From contig NZ_LMRR01000004.1 of the NCBI RefSeq assembly GCF_001426085.1, positions 1 through 64,000 of the forward strand: a stretch of 64,000 nucleotides of DNA, written 5' to 3'. Both the position numbers and the translations under genes were made by a program. This DNA comes from Rhodococcus sp. Leaf278 (lineage in GTDB: Bacteria > Actinomycetota > Actinomycetes > Mycobacteriales > Mycobacteriaceae). The notes under the pieces are model-generated. The model had not been told where the DNA came from. It saw only the letters and a list, made by a program, of their open reading frames with translations, and did not search any database. This document shows, piece after piece, positions 16,472 to 25,942 of this stretch. Numbering within the stretch: the first letter of the stretch is position 1; every line of letters begins with the position of its first letter.

Positions 16472-16523
16472 CCCCGCCTGGCCGCTGAACCCCGCCCGGC
16501 GCTGAACCCGCCCGGCCGCTGAA
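16472..16523 (+). repeat. Three imperfect 17-18 bp tandem repeats
   Basis: Units CCCCGCCTGGCCGCTGAA, CCCCGCCCGGCGCTGAA and CCCGCCCGGCCGCTGAA lie head to tail between the cold-shock gene and accD6. No protein-like frame covers them. Origin and role are unknown. Confidence 0.75.
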
Positions 16524-16525
16524 TG

Positions 16526-16566
16526 AATGCGACTTTGTTGCAGTCTGAGCGACTGAAAGCCACATT
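16526..16566. repeat. Imperfect palindrome, REP-like
   Basis: AATGCGACTTTGTTGCAGTC, loop TGAGC, then GACTGAAAGCCACATT form an imperfect hairpin in the convergent gap between the cold-shock gene and accD6. Its AT-rich core stands out from the GC-rich flank. It may be a dispersed extragenic palindrome or a terminator-like element shared by both convergent genes. Confidence 0.5.
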
Positions 16567-16638
16567 GATCCCAAGGGGCGGGCTTGCGGGGCGGGCGTGC
16601 AGGCGAGAGGGCGGGGCTGGCGGCGAACCCCTAGCCGA

Positions 16639-18072
16639 TCAGAGCGGAATGTTCTTGTGGTTGCCCCGCGCCGCAGGGGCAGCAGCGAGTGCTTTGGTGA
16701 CCGTGCTGCGAGTCTTGCTCGGCTCGATGACCTCGTCGACGACACCGATGGCCACGGCACGCTCGACGCCACCGGCGATGCTCTCGTGCTCGACGGTGAG
16801 GCGATCGTGCAGGGCCTCGCGCTCTTCCTCGGGCGCGGCGGCGAGGGCCTTCTTGTGCAGGATGCCGACGGCTGCCTTCGCGCCCATCACGGCGACCTCG
16901 GAGCCGGGCCAGGCGTACACAGCAGTGGCACCGAGTGCGCGAGCGTTCATGGCGATGTACGCACCGCCGTAGATCTTGCGCGTGACCAGGGTGACGCGAG
17001 GAACGGTCGCTTCGGCGAAGGCGTGCAACAGCTTTGCGCCGCGGCGGACGACGCCTTCCCATTCCATACTGACACCGGGGAGGTATCCGGGAACGTCGAC
17101 GACCACGATCAGCGGAATGCCGAACGCATCGCACAACCGCACGAAACGTGCTGCCTTCTCGGCACTTTCGGAGTTGAGGCAACCGCCGAGACGAATGGGA
17201 TTGTTGGCGATGACGCCGACGGTGCGGCCGCTGATGCGTCCGAGACCGATGACGATGCTGCGGGCCCAGCCGCCCTGAAACTCCTCGAACGTCGATTCGC
17301 CTTCGACGTTGTCGAGGAGCTCGTGAACGATCGGGTGCACATCGTATGCGCGACGGTTGGATTCGGGCATCAACGCCCGGAGGTCGGTGTCTCCGTGCTC
17401 GGCGGCTGCGATGTCGAATTCGCCCTGCTCGCAGAACATCGACACCAGACGGCGGGCGCGGGTGAACGCGTCCATCTCGCTGTCGGCGACGATATGGCAG
17501 ACACCGGACTTCTTGTGATGGGTGTCGGGGCCACCGAGCGAGGCCATGTCGACCTGCTCGCCGGTGACGCTGCGGACGACGTCGGGACCGGTGACGAACA
17601 CGCGTCCCTCGGGAGCCATGATGACGACGTCGGTCAACGCAGGACCGTAAGCGGCGCCGCCGGCAGCGAAGCCGAGGACGACGGAAATCTGGGGGACGAG
17701 GCCGGACGCTCGAACCATGGCCTCGAAGACGAGACCTACGGCGTGGAGAGCTTCGACGCCCTCGGCGAGGCGAGCGCCACCGGAGTGCCATACGCCGACG
17801 AGCGGGGCGCGTTGTTCGATGGCGGTATCGATGGCGGCGACGATGTGCTTGCAGCCGTCGACGCCCATGGCACCGCCCATGACGGTGGCGTCGGAGCAAT
17901 ACGCGATGGTGTGGACTCCGTCGATCTCACCGGAGGCCGCGAGAATGCCGGATTTGTCCCGATCGTGCAGGGGGACAGTGGTTCCGGTGTCGAACAGGTT
18001 CTCGAGGCGGGCGAGTGGATCGCGGGGATCGGTAGAAGTACCGGATCGAGTGACGGGAGCCAGAATAGTCAT
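16639..18072 (-). CDS. accD6: Acyl-CoA carboxylase carboxyltransferase beta subunit AccD6
   Basis: A 477-residue biotin-dependent carboxyltransferase (crotonase-like N and C halves). Family marks include WHSGGARLAEGVEALHAVG and GFAAGGAAYGPALTDVV in the first half and VDVPGYLPGVSMEWEG, RKIYGGAYIAMNARALGA in the second. It transfers carboxyl from biotin to acetyl-CoA/propionyl-CoA, feeding malonyl-CoA to fatty-acid and mycolate synthesis, and needs an AccA biotin subunit encoded elsewhere. It is the last gene of the mabR/fabD/acpM/kasA operon, as in mycobacteria. RBS GAAGGAC precedes ATG 18072. Two strong hairpins separate it from kasA, so its expression may be partly uncoupled. Confidence 0.93.
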   Translation of the reverse strand: MTILAPVTRSGTSTDPRDPLARLENLFDTGTTVPLHDRDKSGILAASGEIDGVHTIAYCSDATVMGGAMGVDGCKHIVAAIDTAIEQRAPLVGVWHSGGARLAEGVEALHAVGLVFEAMVRASGLVPQISVVLGFAAGGAAYGPALTDVVIMAPEGRVFVTGPDVVRSVTGEQVDMASLGGPDTHHKKSGVCHIVADSEMDAFTRARRLVSMFCEQGEFDIAAAEHGDTDLRALMPESNRRAYDVHPIVHELLDNVEGESTFEEFQGGWARSIVIGLGRISGRTVGVIANNPIRLGGCLNSESAEKAARFVRLCDAFGIPLIVVVDVPGYLPGVSMEWEGVVRRGAKLLHAFAEATVPRVTLVTRKIYGGAYIAMNARALGATAVYAWPGSEVAVMGAKAAVGILHKKALAAAPEEEREALHDRLTVEHESIAGGVERAVAIGVVDEVIEPSKTRSTVTKALAAAPAARGNHKNIPL

Positions 18073-18109
18073 CGCTTGTCCTTCTTCAGGGCCCCCGTGG
18101 GGGCGAGGC

Positions 18110-18149
18110 CCGAACCGGGGCCGTTCGCGAGGAACGGACCCCGGTTCGG
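18110..18149. terminator. Strong hairpin upstream of accD6
   Basis: CCGAACCGGGGCCGTTC pairs with GAACGGACCCCGGTTCGG (one bulged base) around GCGAG. No T run follows in the direction of transcription, so it may be an attenuator, pause or mRNA-stability element within the operon rather than a simple terminator. Confidence 0.5.
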
Positions 18150-18175
18150 ATCATGCACTGCGAGAGCGAGATTCG

Positions 18176-18197
18176 CTGAGTCGAAAGATCGACTCAG
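18176..18197. terminator. Hairpin directly after the kasA stop codon
   Basis: Perfect 9-bp arms CTGAGTCGA and TCGACTCAG around AAGA begin four bases after kasA ends. Position suggests protection of the kasA mRNA 3' end or partial termination; there is no T run. Confidence 0.5.
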
Positions 18198-18201
18198 TGC
18201 A

Positions 18202-19464
18202 TCACGCCTTTCCGAAGGCGAGCGCTACGTTGTGCCCACCGAATCCGAACGAGTTGTTGATCGCGTAATCGATCTGTCCGACGCGGGGCTCGCCCTTGAC
18301 GACGTCGAGATCGATCTCGGGATCCTGATTCTCCAAATTCAGTGTGGGAGGGATGATTCCCTCACGCACTGCCAGCACCGTCAGAACCGACTCGAGGGCA
18401 CCGACGGCACCGATCGAGTGGCCGAGAGCGGATTTCGGTGCGTACACCGCTGCGTGATTTCCGACGGCCTTGTTGATCGCCAGCGCTTCGGCGGTGTCTC
18501 CGATGGGAGTTGCCGTTGCGTGTGCGTTCACGTGGGTGATGTCGGACTTCTGCAGGCCTGCGGTCTCGATGGCGCGCTGCATCGCACGCGCGGCACCCTT
18601 TCCTTCGGGGTCGGGTGCCACGAGGTGGAACCCGTCGGAGGTGATTCCGGCACCGAGCAGGCGGGCGTGGATCGTTGCGCCGCGAGCCTTGGCGTGCTCC
18701 TCGGTCTCGATGACCATGAGCGCACCCGCTTCACCGAAGACGAAGCCGTCACGATCCTTGTCGAACGGACGTGAGGCACCCTTCGGGTTGTCGTTGTTGG
18801 TGCTCATCGCCCGCATCATGGAGAAGCTGGCGATCGGAACCGCGTCGATGTAACCCTCGACGCCGCCGGTGACGACCATGTCCGCGTCGCCCATCACGAT
18901 CATTCGCCATGCGTGAGCGATGGCTTCCGATCCCGAGGAGCAGGCCGAGACAGGAGTGATGACGCCGGCCTGCGCTTTGAGCTCGAGTCCGACGACCGCT
19001 GCGGGGCCGTTCGGCATGACCATCTGAACGGCGAGCGGGGACACCTTGCGGTAGCCGCCGGCCTTCATCTTGTCGTTGGCGTCGATCAGCGAATCGCCGC
19101 CACCGAGGCCGGTACCGATCGACACGCCGAGGCGAAGAGGATCGACGTCGGGGGTGCCGGCGTTCTTCCATACTTCGCGACCGAGCACGGTGGCCAGCTG
19201 CTCCACGTAGCTCAGGCGACGAATCTCGACCCGCGAGAGCAGGCTCTGCGGGTTCACCGCGAGGTGTCCGCCGATCCGCACGGGCAGGTCGTACTCGGCG
19301 ACGAAATCGTCTTCGAGAGTTGCAATTCCGCTGTCGCCGTTCAGCAGACCCTTCCACGTGGCATCGACGTCACCCGCAAGTGACGTGGTCGCAGCGAGGC
19401 TGGTGACGACGACACTGGGGAAGCGTCCGTTGGCGGTGGATGGGTTGGTCATGGGCCGTGTCAC
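18202..19464 (-). CDS. kasA: 3-oxoacyl-ACP synthase II (KasA/KasB type)
   Basis: A 420-residue elongating ketosynthase of FAS-II. Catalytic residues are visible: Cys in [12 protein letters not shown], His in [16 protein letters not shown] and His in [16 protein letters not shown], with the C-terminal [12 protein letters not shown] loop. It condenses malonyl-AcpM with acyl-AcpM to extend meromycolate precursors. Translation probably starts at GTG 19464, overlapping the acpM stop by four bases, or at ATG 19452. Only one kas gene is present here whereas M. tuberculosis has kasA and kasB in tandem; the kasA symbol marks family membership and not strict orthology. Confidence 0.92.
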   Translation of the reverse strand: MTRPMTNPSTANGRFPSVVVTSLAATTSLAGDVDATWKGLLNGDSGIATLEDDFVAEYDLPVRIGGHLAVNPQSLLSRVEIRRLSYVEQLATVLGREVWKNAGTPDVDPLRLGVSIGTGLGGGDSLIDANDKMKAGGYRKVSPLAVQMVMPNGPAAVVGLELKAQAGVITPVSACSSGSEAIAHAWRMIVMGDADMVVTGGVEGYIDAVPIASFSMMRAMSTNNDNPKGASRPFDKDRDGFVFGEAGALMVIETEEHAKARGATIHARLLGAGITSDGFHLVAPDPEGKGAARAMQRAIETAGLQKSDITHVNAHATATPIGDTAEALAINKAVGNHAAVYAPKSALGHSIGAVGALESVLTVLAVREGIIPPTLNLENQDPEIDLDVVKGEPRVGQIDYAINNSFGFGGHNVALAFGKA

Positions 19465-19763
19465 TCGCTCGCGGAGTCGTCGAGCTTGGCCTTGATAGCT
19501 TCTGCGGCTTCGGGGTTCTCCGCTTCGAGCTTCTGGATGTAGTTGACGGCGTCACCGACGGTGCGCAGACCTGCGAGGTCCTCGTCGGGGATCTTCACGC
19601 CGTACTTGTCTTCGGTCTGCACTGCGATCTCGACCATGGAGAGCGAGTCGATGTCGAGATCGTCGACGAAGGACTTCTCGATGGTCACCTCGGACGGTTC
19701 GATGCCCGTGACCTCTTCGATGATCTCTGCAAGTCCGGCGATGAGGTCTTCCTGGCTGGCCAC
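19461..19763 (-). CDS. acpM: Meromycolate-extension acyl carrier protein AcpM
   Basis: A 100-residue acyl carrier protein from GTG 19763, chosen to match the family N terminus ([20 protein letters not shown]); the longer frame to 19838 is not conserved. The phosphopantetheine Ser is in DIDSLSMVE. The segment [20 protein letters not shown] is nearly the same as that of mycobacterial AcpM, and the C-terminal extension ([18 protein letters not shown]) is shorter than in mycobacteria. It carries growing chains between the FAS-II enzymes. It lies between fabD and kasA. Confidence 0.94.
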   Translation of the reverse strand: MASQEDLIAGLAEIIEEVTGIEPSEVTIEKSFVDDLDIDSLSMVEIAVQTEDKYGVKIPDEDLAGLRTVGDAVNYIQKLEAENPEAAEAIKAKLDDSASE

Positions 19764-19891
19764 TGTTGTGGGTCCCTTCTCTTCTGTGTCGAACGCCGAA
19801 GTCATGTGCTTCGAGACGCGGTTGTGCATTTCTGCCACTCGGGGAGTGGAAGTGGATCCGCAGTGCTGGGACTGCGGTGTGGTGTGCCGAG

Positions 19892-20800
19892 CTATCCGAG
19901 CTCGGCCAATGCGGAAATGTCCGCCGGTGTTTTCAGGCCGAGGTTGGCGACGCCGCGCAGTTCACGCTTGGCGATGCCGACCAGTGCGCCTGCCGGGGGC
20001 AGTTCCACAAGTCCGGTGACCTGCGCCGTGCGCAGGTAGGCGTTGCACAGATCCCATCGCACGGGGCGAGTGACCTGAGCAGCAAGTTTGTTCAGTGCGT
20101 CGGCACCCGAGGTGACCGGCTGGCCGTCCGAGTTGGACAGCAGCGTCCGCGTGGGGTCCGACGGCGTGATGGCGGCTGCTGCTGCAGCAACGGTGTCGCC
20201 CGCCGACGCCATGTACTTGGTGTGGAATGCGCCTGCGACCGGCAGGGCTCGAACGCGCGCCTTCTCGGGCGCACTCTCGGCCAGTTCGGCGAGCTTGGTG
20301 AGCAGGCCCGCTGCGACGATCTGACCTGCAGCATTGACGTTGGCCGGAGCAAGGTCCAGCTCCTCGAGTCGAGCCAGCACGGCAGCTTCGTCGCCGCCGA
20401 GTACGGCGGACATGCCGGTCGGCTCGAGTGCGCAGGCCTTGGCCATCGCAGCGCCGCGGACGGCAGCGAGCGACACCGCATCATCGGAGGAGATGACGCC
20501 GGCGATAGCCGCGGCAGCAAGCTCGCCGACGGAGTGCCCGGCGATGACGGCATCCTCGGGAAAAAGGCCGCGCGACGCAATCTCCTCGAAGGCGAGCAAG
20601 GCAGATGCCACGACCAGGGGCTGTGTCACTGCGGTGTCGGTGATCTCCTCGGCGGTGGCCGTGGTGCCGAGGCGAACGAGATCCAGGCCGGAAGCCTTGG
20701 ACCACAGCGCGAGCCGGTCGGCTGCGCCGGGCAGTTCGAGCCATGGCAGCAGCATACCGGGAGTCTGGGAGCCCTGACCGGGCGCAAGCAACGCAATCAC
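19892..20800 (-). CDS. fabD: Malonyl-CoA:ACP transacylase FabD
   Basis: A 302-residue acyltransferase. LLAPGQGSQTPGML at the N terminus, the nucleophile in IAGHSVGELAAA (GHSxGE), and the catalytic His in VAGAFHTKYM are all present. It loads malonate onto AcpM for FAS-II elongation. Start is GTG 20800 with only a weak RBS. It is the first gene after the regulator mabR, and the 128-base gap between them holds the palindrome proposed as MabR operator. Confidence 0.94.
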   Translation of the reverse strand: MIALLAPGQGSQTPGMLLPWLELPGAADRLALWSKASGLDLVRLGTTATAEEITDTAVTQPLVVASALLAFEEIASRGLFPEDAVIAGHSVGELAAAAIAGVISSDDAVSLAAVRGAAMAKACALEPTGMSAVLGGDEAAVLARLEELDLAPANVNAAGQIVAAGLLTKLAELAESAPEKARVRALPVAGAFHTKYMASAGDTVAAAAAAITPSDPTRTLLSNSDGQPVTSGADALNKLAAQVTRPVRWDLCNAYLRTAQVTGLVELPPAGALVGIAKRELRGVANLGLKTPADISALAELG

Positions 20801-20863
20801 AGAGTTAAGGGAACACTGTCGGCCCGTCTATCAGTGATGTCGCGCCCGATGAACTCTCGACAA

Positions 20864-20890
20864 GCAATTTGTGGGAACCCTACAAATTGC
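20864..20890. promoter_or_regulatory. Candidate MabR operator in the fasII promoter
   Basis: Perfect inverted repeat GCAATTTGT-N9-ACAAATTGC between mabR and fabD. It has the arrangement TTTGT-N9-ACAAA that I recall for the MabR-binding palindrome of the mycobacterial fasII promoter. It is 64 bases upstream of the fabD start, so it fits control of the fabD-acpM-kasA-accD6 genes. Confidence 0.68.
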
Positions 20891-20928
20891 CTCGTGGAGA
20901 TCCGCCATCGCCGGACGGTACCCGAGCG

Positions 20929-22323
20929 TTACGTGACGACTTCGCCGAATGTGACCTGTGTGACAAATGGGGCAGGATGGGGCGGTTCGTGATGCGTTCG
21001 AGCCAACCTTCCTACCGTTGCTGCAACTCGGAGGACGTACGCATCGCGCGGGTTGGTGGGATCGCGCCCGGTTACCTCGGCTATGCGCTTGAGGCGATAA
21101 CGGACGGTATTTGGATGAACAAACAGCTGCCGTGCGCAGGTTTCTACGGCACCGCCGCAATCCAGATAGGCGTCGAGCGTGTCGGCCAGTCCGGAACCCG
21201 CCGCAGCCAACGGAACGACCACATGATCGTTCAACGCCGATATCGCTGCACTGTCGTTCAGCAGCGCACGCTCGGGTAGTAATTCGCCCGCATGCACCGG
21301 ACGCGGTGCGCCTCGCCAGCCCGCCACGGCCTGCATCCCCGCGAACGCCTCCACGGCGCTCGAATGCGCTGCTCCCAGAGTGCGGGTGGTGGGACCGATG
21401 ACGACGGGCCCGTCGGAGAAGTTCTGCAGCATGTCGTCGATGAATGCGTGGTGGGCGGACGAATCGCCGATCTGGCCACTGACCACCATGACCAACCGCG
21501 TGCCCTGCACCACGGCCAGTGCTGCGCGTCCGTGCTTCTGCGCCACCGCGTGCACGGTTCCTACGACGGATACACCCCGATCGTCCGGGGGAGTGCCGAC
21601 CAGCACAGTCGCGGGAGCGGTGGCGTCCCAGTTCAACGTGGCGGCGCGAGAAAGCATGTCCGAGCCGGTGTCTCCGCGCACGACGGCATCGACCACGAGG
21701 GCTTCGAGGCGGGTATCCCAGGCTCCACGGGACTCGGCGGCACTGGCGTACACCGATGCGGCAGCGAAGCCGAGCTCGCGTCCGTATCGCAGCACTGCTT
21801 CGGTCAGCGCGACCAATTGCTGATCGTTGCGCGCGAGAGCCGGCAGCCACTGCTCGAAGAACTCCATCGCCACGCGGACCATGTCGACGGTCTGGCGCAG
21901 GGTGAGGCGTCGGGCGAGGTCTTGGGGGATGACCTGAAAGGCATCGAGTGAGAAGCGAATATCGCTGTGGGGATTCTTCAGCCATTCGAGAAAGTTGTCG
22001 ACGGCTGTCTGAATCAGGAGCTGGACACTCGCACGTTGAGCGGCATCCAGATCGCCGAAGAACGGTAGCTGGCCCTGCATCGTCGTCACGGCCTCTGTCG
22101 AGAGTCGGCCGGAGAACTGCTTGACCCGTCGTAGAAGGGCGTCGGGCAGAGGATCGCGCTTCTGGCGGGAGGGTGCAAGTGAGGCGACCGGAAGGTGCAC
22201 CTCGTTGTCCGACGTCAGGGAATCGCGGGTCAACGATTCGCGCAACGCTTCGCGATAGGCGTCGCGTCGGGACACATCGCGTGCGGACGCGCTGCCCGGT
22301 GGGTCGGGTTTCGCATCGGACAT
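20929..22323 (-). CDS. mabR: PucR-type transcriptional regulator of mycolate synthesis (MabR)
   Basis: A 464-residue protein collinear with Rv2242/MabR: located between aceE and fabD in the same orientation. The N-terminal half is helical (LPDALLRRVKQFSGRLSTEA; LTLRQTVDMVRVAMEFFEQW), a GGDEF-like middle domain follows, and the C-terminal PucR helix-turn-helix (about 385-445) reads LDAYLDCGGAVETCARQLFV then HPNTVRYRLKRIAEVTGRD. In mycobacteria MabR controls the fasII operon in response to long acyl-CoA. No good RBS is seen before ATG 22323. The C-terminal tail HHEPPHPAPFVTQVTFGEVV extends past the HTH. Confidence 0.88.
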   Translation of the reverse strand: MSDAKPDPPGSASARDVSRRDAYREALRESLTRDSLTSDNEVHLPVASLAPSRQKRDPLPDALLRRVKQFSGRLSTEAVTTMQGQLPFFGDLDAAQRASVQLLIQTAVDNFLEWLKNPHSDIRFSLDAFQVIPQDLARRLTLRQTVDMVRVAMEFFEQWLPALARNDQQLVALTEAVLRYGRELGFAAASVYASAAESRGAWDTRLEALVVDAVVRGDTGSDMLSRAATLNWDATAPATVLVGTPPDDRGVSVVGTVHAVAQKHGRAALAVVQGTRLVMVVSGQIGDSSAHHAFIDDMLQNFSDGPVVIGPTTRTLGAAHSSAVEAFAGMQAVAGWRGAPRPVHAGELLPERALLNDSAAISALNDHVVVPLAAAGSGLADTLDAYLDCGGAVETCARQLFVHPNTVRYRLKRIAEVTGRDPTNPRDAYVLRVAATVGRLARTHHEPPHPAPFVTQVTFGEVVT

Positions 22324-22410
22324 AAGGAGAACCTACGCCCGACCCCCGCCCCTATCGCGATGGACATGCTTCGCGACGTGGGACGGGGGTCGGCCGAACA
22401 GGGGTGGAAC

Positions 22411-25239
22411 CTACGCCGAACCGGTATCGGCGTACGACGTCGGAGCTGCAGTGACGTCGTCGATCTTGTACTTGTCCGCAGCCTCGACGGCTTTGGACTT
22501 GTCGATCTCACCGGATGCGGCAAGTGCGGACAGCGTGGCAACGACGATCGACTCGGCGTCGACGTTGAACACCCGACGCGCGGCCGGACGGGTATCGGAG
22601 AACCCGAAGCCGTCGGTGCCGAGAGTGACGTAGTCGCCCGGAACCCACTGGCGAATCTGGTCCGGCACTGCACGCATCCAATCCGAGGACGCAATGACAG
22701 GGCCGTTGGCGTCGGCCAGTGCCGAGGTGACGAACGGAACGCGCTTGTCCGCACCGGGGTTGCGCAGGGACTCCCGCTCGGCGTCGACGCCGTCGCGGCG
22801 CAGTTCGCCCCACGACGTCACCGACCAGACGGCCGAGCGCACACCCCACTCCTCGAACAGCAACTCTCGGGCCTTGCGGGCCGAGACCATGCCGACGCCC
22901 GACGCCAGCAACTGCGCCTCGGGTCCGTCGCCGTCCTGCGGAGCGGCGAATTGGTAGATGCCCTTGAGCAGACCCTCGACATCGAGGTTCTCCGGCTCGG
23001 CCGGCTGCACGTACGGCTCGTTGTACAGGGTGATGTAGTAGAAGATGTTTTCGCCGCCGAAGCCCTCGACACCTTCGGTGCCGCCGTACATCCGTCGCAG
23101 ACCGTCCTTGACGATGTGTGCGATTTCGTAGGAGAACGCCGGGTCGTAGGCCACGGCCGCCGGGTTGGTCGACGCCAGCAAGAGCGAATGACCGTCGGCG
23201 TGCTGCAGACCCTCACCGGTCAGGGTGGTGCGGCCGGCGGTGGCACCGAGGACGAAACCACGAGCCATCTGGTCCGCCGCGGCCCAGAGACCGTCGCCGG
23301 TGCGCTGGAAACCGAACATCGAGTAGAAGATGTACAGCGGGATCATGACCTCGCCGTGTGTGGCGTACGAGGTGCCGACCGCGGTGAACGACGACGTGGA
23401 ACCGGCCTCGTTGATGCCCTCGTGCAGGATCTGCCCGACCGAGCTCTCCTTGTAGGCGAGCATCAGCTCCGAGTCCACCGAGGTGTACAGCTGGCCGTTG
23501 CGGTTGTAGATCTTCAGCGACGGGAACCACGAGTCCATGCCGAAGGTGCGGGCCTCGTCGGGGATGATCGGCACGATTCGGTGGCCGATCTCCTTGTCGC
23601 GCAACAGCTCCTTCATGACGCGCACGAGCGCCATGGTGGTGGCGACTTCCTGCTTGCCGGAGCCCTTGCGGAGGGTTTTGTACGTGTCGTCGCCCGGCTG
23701 CGGGAGCGGCTTGACGCTCACCCGACGTTCGGGGACGAAGCCGCCGAGCTTGTTGCGACGATCGAGCATGTACTGGATCTCGGGAGCATCCGCACCGGGG
23801 TGGTAGTACGGCGGCATGTACGGATCCTTCTCGAGCTCCTCATCGGAGATCGGGATGTGCTGAAGATCGCGGAACGTCTTGAGGTCGTCGAGCGTCAGCT
23901 TCTTCATCTGGTGCGTGGCGTTACGGCCCTCGAAGTGCTTGCCGAGGGTGTAGCCCTTGATGGTGTGCGCCAGGATGACCGTCGGCTGGCCCTTGTGCGA
24001 CATCGCCGCCGCGTAGGCAGCGTGCACCTTGCGGTAGTCGTGACCGCCGCGCTTGAGGTTCCAGATCTCGTCGTCGGACAGATCCTTGACGAGTTCCTTG
24101 GTGCGCGGGTCACGGCCGAAGAAGTGATCGCGGACGTAGCTGCCGTCGTTGGCCTTGTACGTCTGGAAGTCGCCGTCGGGGGTGGTGTTCATCAGGTTGA
24201 CGAGCGCGCCGTCGCGGTCCTTGTGCAGCAGCGCATCCCACTCGCGGCCCCAGACGACCTTGATGACGTTCCACCCGGCTCCGCGGAAGAACGACTCCAG
24301 CTCCTGGATGATCTTGCCGTTGCCGCGGACCGGGCCGTCGAGGCGCTGCAGGTTGCAGTTGACGACGAACGTGAGGTTGTCGAGACCCTCGGTGGCGGCT
24401 ACGTGCGCGAGACCGCGTGATTCCGGCTCGTCCATCTCGCCGTCGCCGAGGTAGGCCCAGACGTGCTGATCGGAGGTGTCCTTGATGCCGCGGTCGTTCA
24501 GGTAGTGGTTGAAGCGGGCCTGGTAGATGGCGTTCATCGGGCCCAGGCCCATCGACACCGTCGGGAACTCCCAGAAATCCTGCATCAGACGCGGGTGCGG
24601 GTACGACGGCAGTCCGCCGCCCTCGCTCTCGTGGCTTGCCTCCTGGCGGAAGCCGTCCATGCGCTCGGCCGGGATGCGGCCCTCGAGGAAGGCGCGGGCG
24701 TAGATGCCGGGGGAGGCGTGGCCCTGGATGAAGATGTGGTCGCCGCCGCCGGGGTGGTCCTTGCCGCGGAAGAAGTGGTTGAAGCCGACCTCGTACAGAG
24801 CTGCGGAGGATGCGTACGTGGAGATGTGACCACCGACGCCGACGCCGGGACGCTGCGCGCGGTGCACCATGATCGCGGCGTTCCAGCGAATCCAGGCGCG
24901 GTAGCGGCGCTCCATCGACTCGTCGCCCGGGAACCACGGCTCGTTCTCGGTGGGGATGGTGTTGACGTAGTCCGTGGACGTCAGCGACGGCAGCGCAACG
25001 CGGCGCTCGCCGGCGCGCTCGAGCAACCTGAGCATCAGGTAGCGAGCGCGGTTGGGTCCGGACCTCTCGAGCAGGCCGTCGAACGACTCGATCCATTCGT
25101 TGGTCTCGTCGTTGTCGATATCGGGCAGGTACGACGCGACACCCTCACGGATGACGCGGACCCGGCCGTCCGAGCCCTTCTTGCCTGCAGACGATGTGTT
25201 CTGCCGTTCGCCGCTGTTCACTTCGGACAACGTGTGCAC
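22411..25239 (-). CDS. aceE: Pyruvate dehydrogenase E1 component, homodimeric AceE
   Basis: A 942-residue thiamine-diphosphate enzyme, the usual length of the single-chain E1p. Conserved parts include [36 protein letters not shown], the ThDP/Mg site [10 protein letters not shown] with [14 protein letters not shown], and [11 protein letters not shown]. It decarboxylates pyruvate and passes the acetyl group to E2 of the pyruvate dehydrogenase complex, supplying acetyl-CoA next to the fatty-acid operon. GTG 25239 has GAGGA directly against it; TTG 25230, nine bases further, has better spacing and may be the true start. It diverges from the DUF3052 gene over 249 bases. Confidence 0.96.
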   Translation of the reverse strand: MHTLSEVNSGERQNTSSAGKKGSDGRVRVIREGVASYLPDIDNDETNEWIESFDGLLERSGPNRARYLMLRLLERAGERRVALPSLTSTDYVNTIPTENEPWFPGDESMERRYRAWIRWNAAIMVHRAQRPGVGVGGHISTYASSAALYEVGFNHFFRGKDHPGGGDHIFIQGHASPGIYARAFLEGRIPAERMDGFRQEASHESEGGGLPSYPHPRLMQDFWEFPTVSMGLGPMNAIYQARFNHYLNDRGIKDTSDQHVWAYLGDGEMDEPESRGLAHVAATEGLDNLTFVVNCNLQRLDGPVRGNGKIIQELESFFRGAGWNVIKVVWGREWDALLHKDRDGALVNLMNTTPDGDFQTYKANDGSYVRDHFFGRDPRTKELVKDLSDDEIWNLKRGGHDYRKVHAAYAAAMSHKGQPTVILAHTIKGYTLGKHFEGRNATHQMKKLTLDDLKTFRDLQHIPISDEELEKDPYMPPYYHPGADAPEIQYMLDRRNKLGGFVPERRVSVKPLPQPGDDTYKTLRKGSGKQEVATTMALVRVMKELLRDKEIGHRIVPIIPDEARTFGMDSWFPSLKIYNRNGQLYTSVDSELMLAYKESSVGQILHEGINEAGSTSSFTAVGTSYATHGEVMIPLYIFYSMFGFQRTGDGLWAAADQMARGFVLGATAGRTTLTGEGLQHADGHSLLLASTNPAAVAYDPAFSYEIAHIVKDGLRRMYGGTEGVEGFGGENIFYYITLYNEPYVQPAEPENLDVEGLLKGIYQFAAPQDGDGPEAQLLASGVGMVSARKARELLFEEWGVRSAVWSVTSWGELRRDGVDAERESLRNPGADKRVPFVTSALADANGPVIASSDWMRAVPDQIRQWVPGDYVTLGTDGFGFSDTRPAARRVFNVDAESIVVATLSALAASGEIDKSKAVEAADKYKIDDVTAAPTSYADTGSA

Positions 25240-25488
25240 TCCTCAATGTGGCGGACGCTCGGTGTGGCGCCCGGTCCCGGTAGTCCCGCCCCTGTGACGG
25301 CGGTCTACTTTCCTCGTTCTCGTGATTCCTCCCCAATCCTGCCGCATCCCGTCGGTTCTGGTAGTACAGAGGTCCAATACCCACCAGTAGAAATTTATGT
25401 ACTCAATTTCGGCGCGGTCAGCTTGCGCGAACGGCTTCAACACTGTTCGCTTTGACTACTGCACCCACAATTCAAGGAGGTCACCACC

Positions 25489-25911
25489 GTGGTCGCCGCG
25501 GCGGACGCTCAGAACTACGCTCAGAAACTTGGCATAACTCGCGACATGGTCGTTCAGGAGCTGGGCTGGGACGAGGACACCGACGATGATCTGCGCGCCG
25601 ACGTAGAAGATGCGATCGGTGGGGAGACCCTCGACGAGGATTCCGACGAGGTGATCGACGTTGTGCTGCTGTGGTGGCGCGACGGAGACGGTGACCTGGT
25701 CGATGCACTCATGGATGCGATCGGTCCGCTTTCGGACGATGGCATCGTGTGGGTCCTCAGCCCCAAGACCGGCATGTCCGGTCATGTCGAACCCAGCGAG
25801 ATTGCCGAATCCGCCCCGACCGCAGGATTGACGCAGACCTCTGCGGCAAACCTCGGCGACTGGATCGGAAGTCGATTGGTTCAGCCCAAGACTCCCGCCA
25901 CCAAGCGGTAG
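25489..25911 (+). CDS. DUF3052 family protein
   Basis: A 140-residue acidic protein starting at GTG 25489 with a strong RBS (AAGGAGG). The core ITRDMVVQELGWDEDTDDDL, VDVVLLWWRDGDGDLVDALM and WVLSPKTGMSGHVEPSEI mark the actinobacterial DUF3052 family, whose biochemical role is unknown. No signal peptide. It is followed 31 bases later by ahpE, so the two may be co-transcribed; the same neighbour set (aceE, this gene, ahpE) occurs in mycobacteria as I recall. Confidence 0.85.
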   Translation: MVAAADAQNYAQKLGITRDMVVQELGWDEDTDDDLRADVEDAIGGETLDEDSDEVIDVVLLWWRDGDGDLVDALMDAIGPLSDDGIVWVLSPKTGMSGHVEPSEIAESAPTAGLTQTSAANLGDWIGSRLVQPKTPATKR

Positions 25912-25942
25912 ACCGATTCTCGACACAGGAAGACGGTTCTAG

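Noticed and set aside
16597-18774. A 725-codon plus-strand open frame opposite accD6 and kasA
   Set aside because: Low-complexity shadow translation; crosses the intergenic gap of two well-identified minus-strand genes.
22195-24420. A 741-codon plus-strand open frame opposite aceE
   Set aside because: Shadow of aceE; no start signal or known domain.
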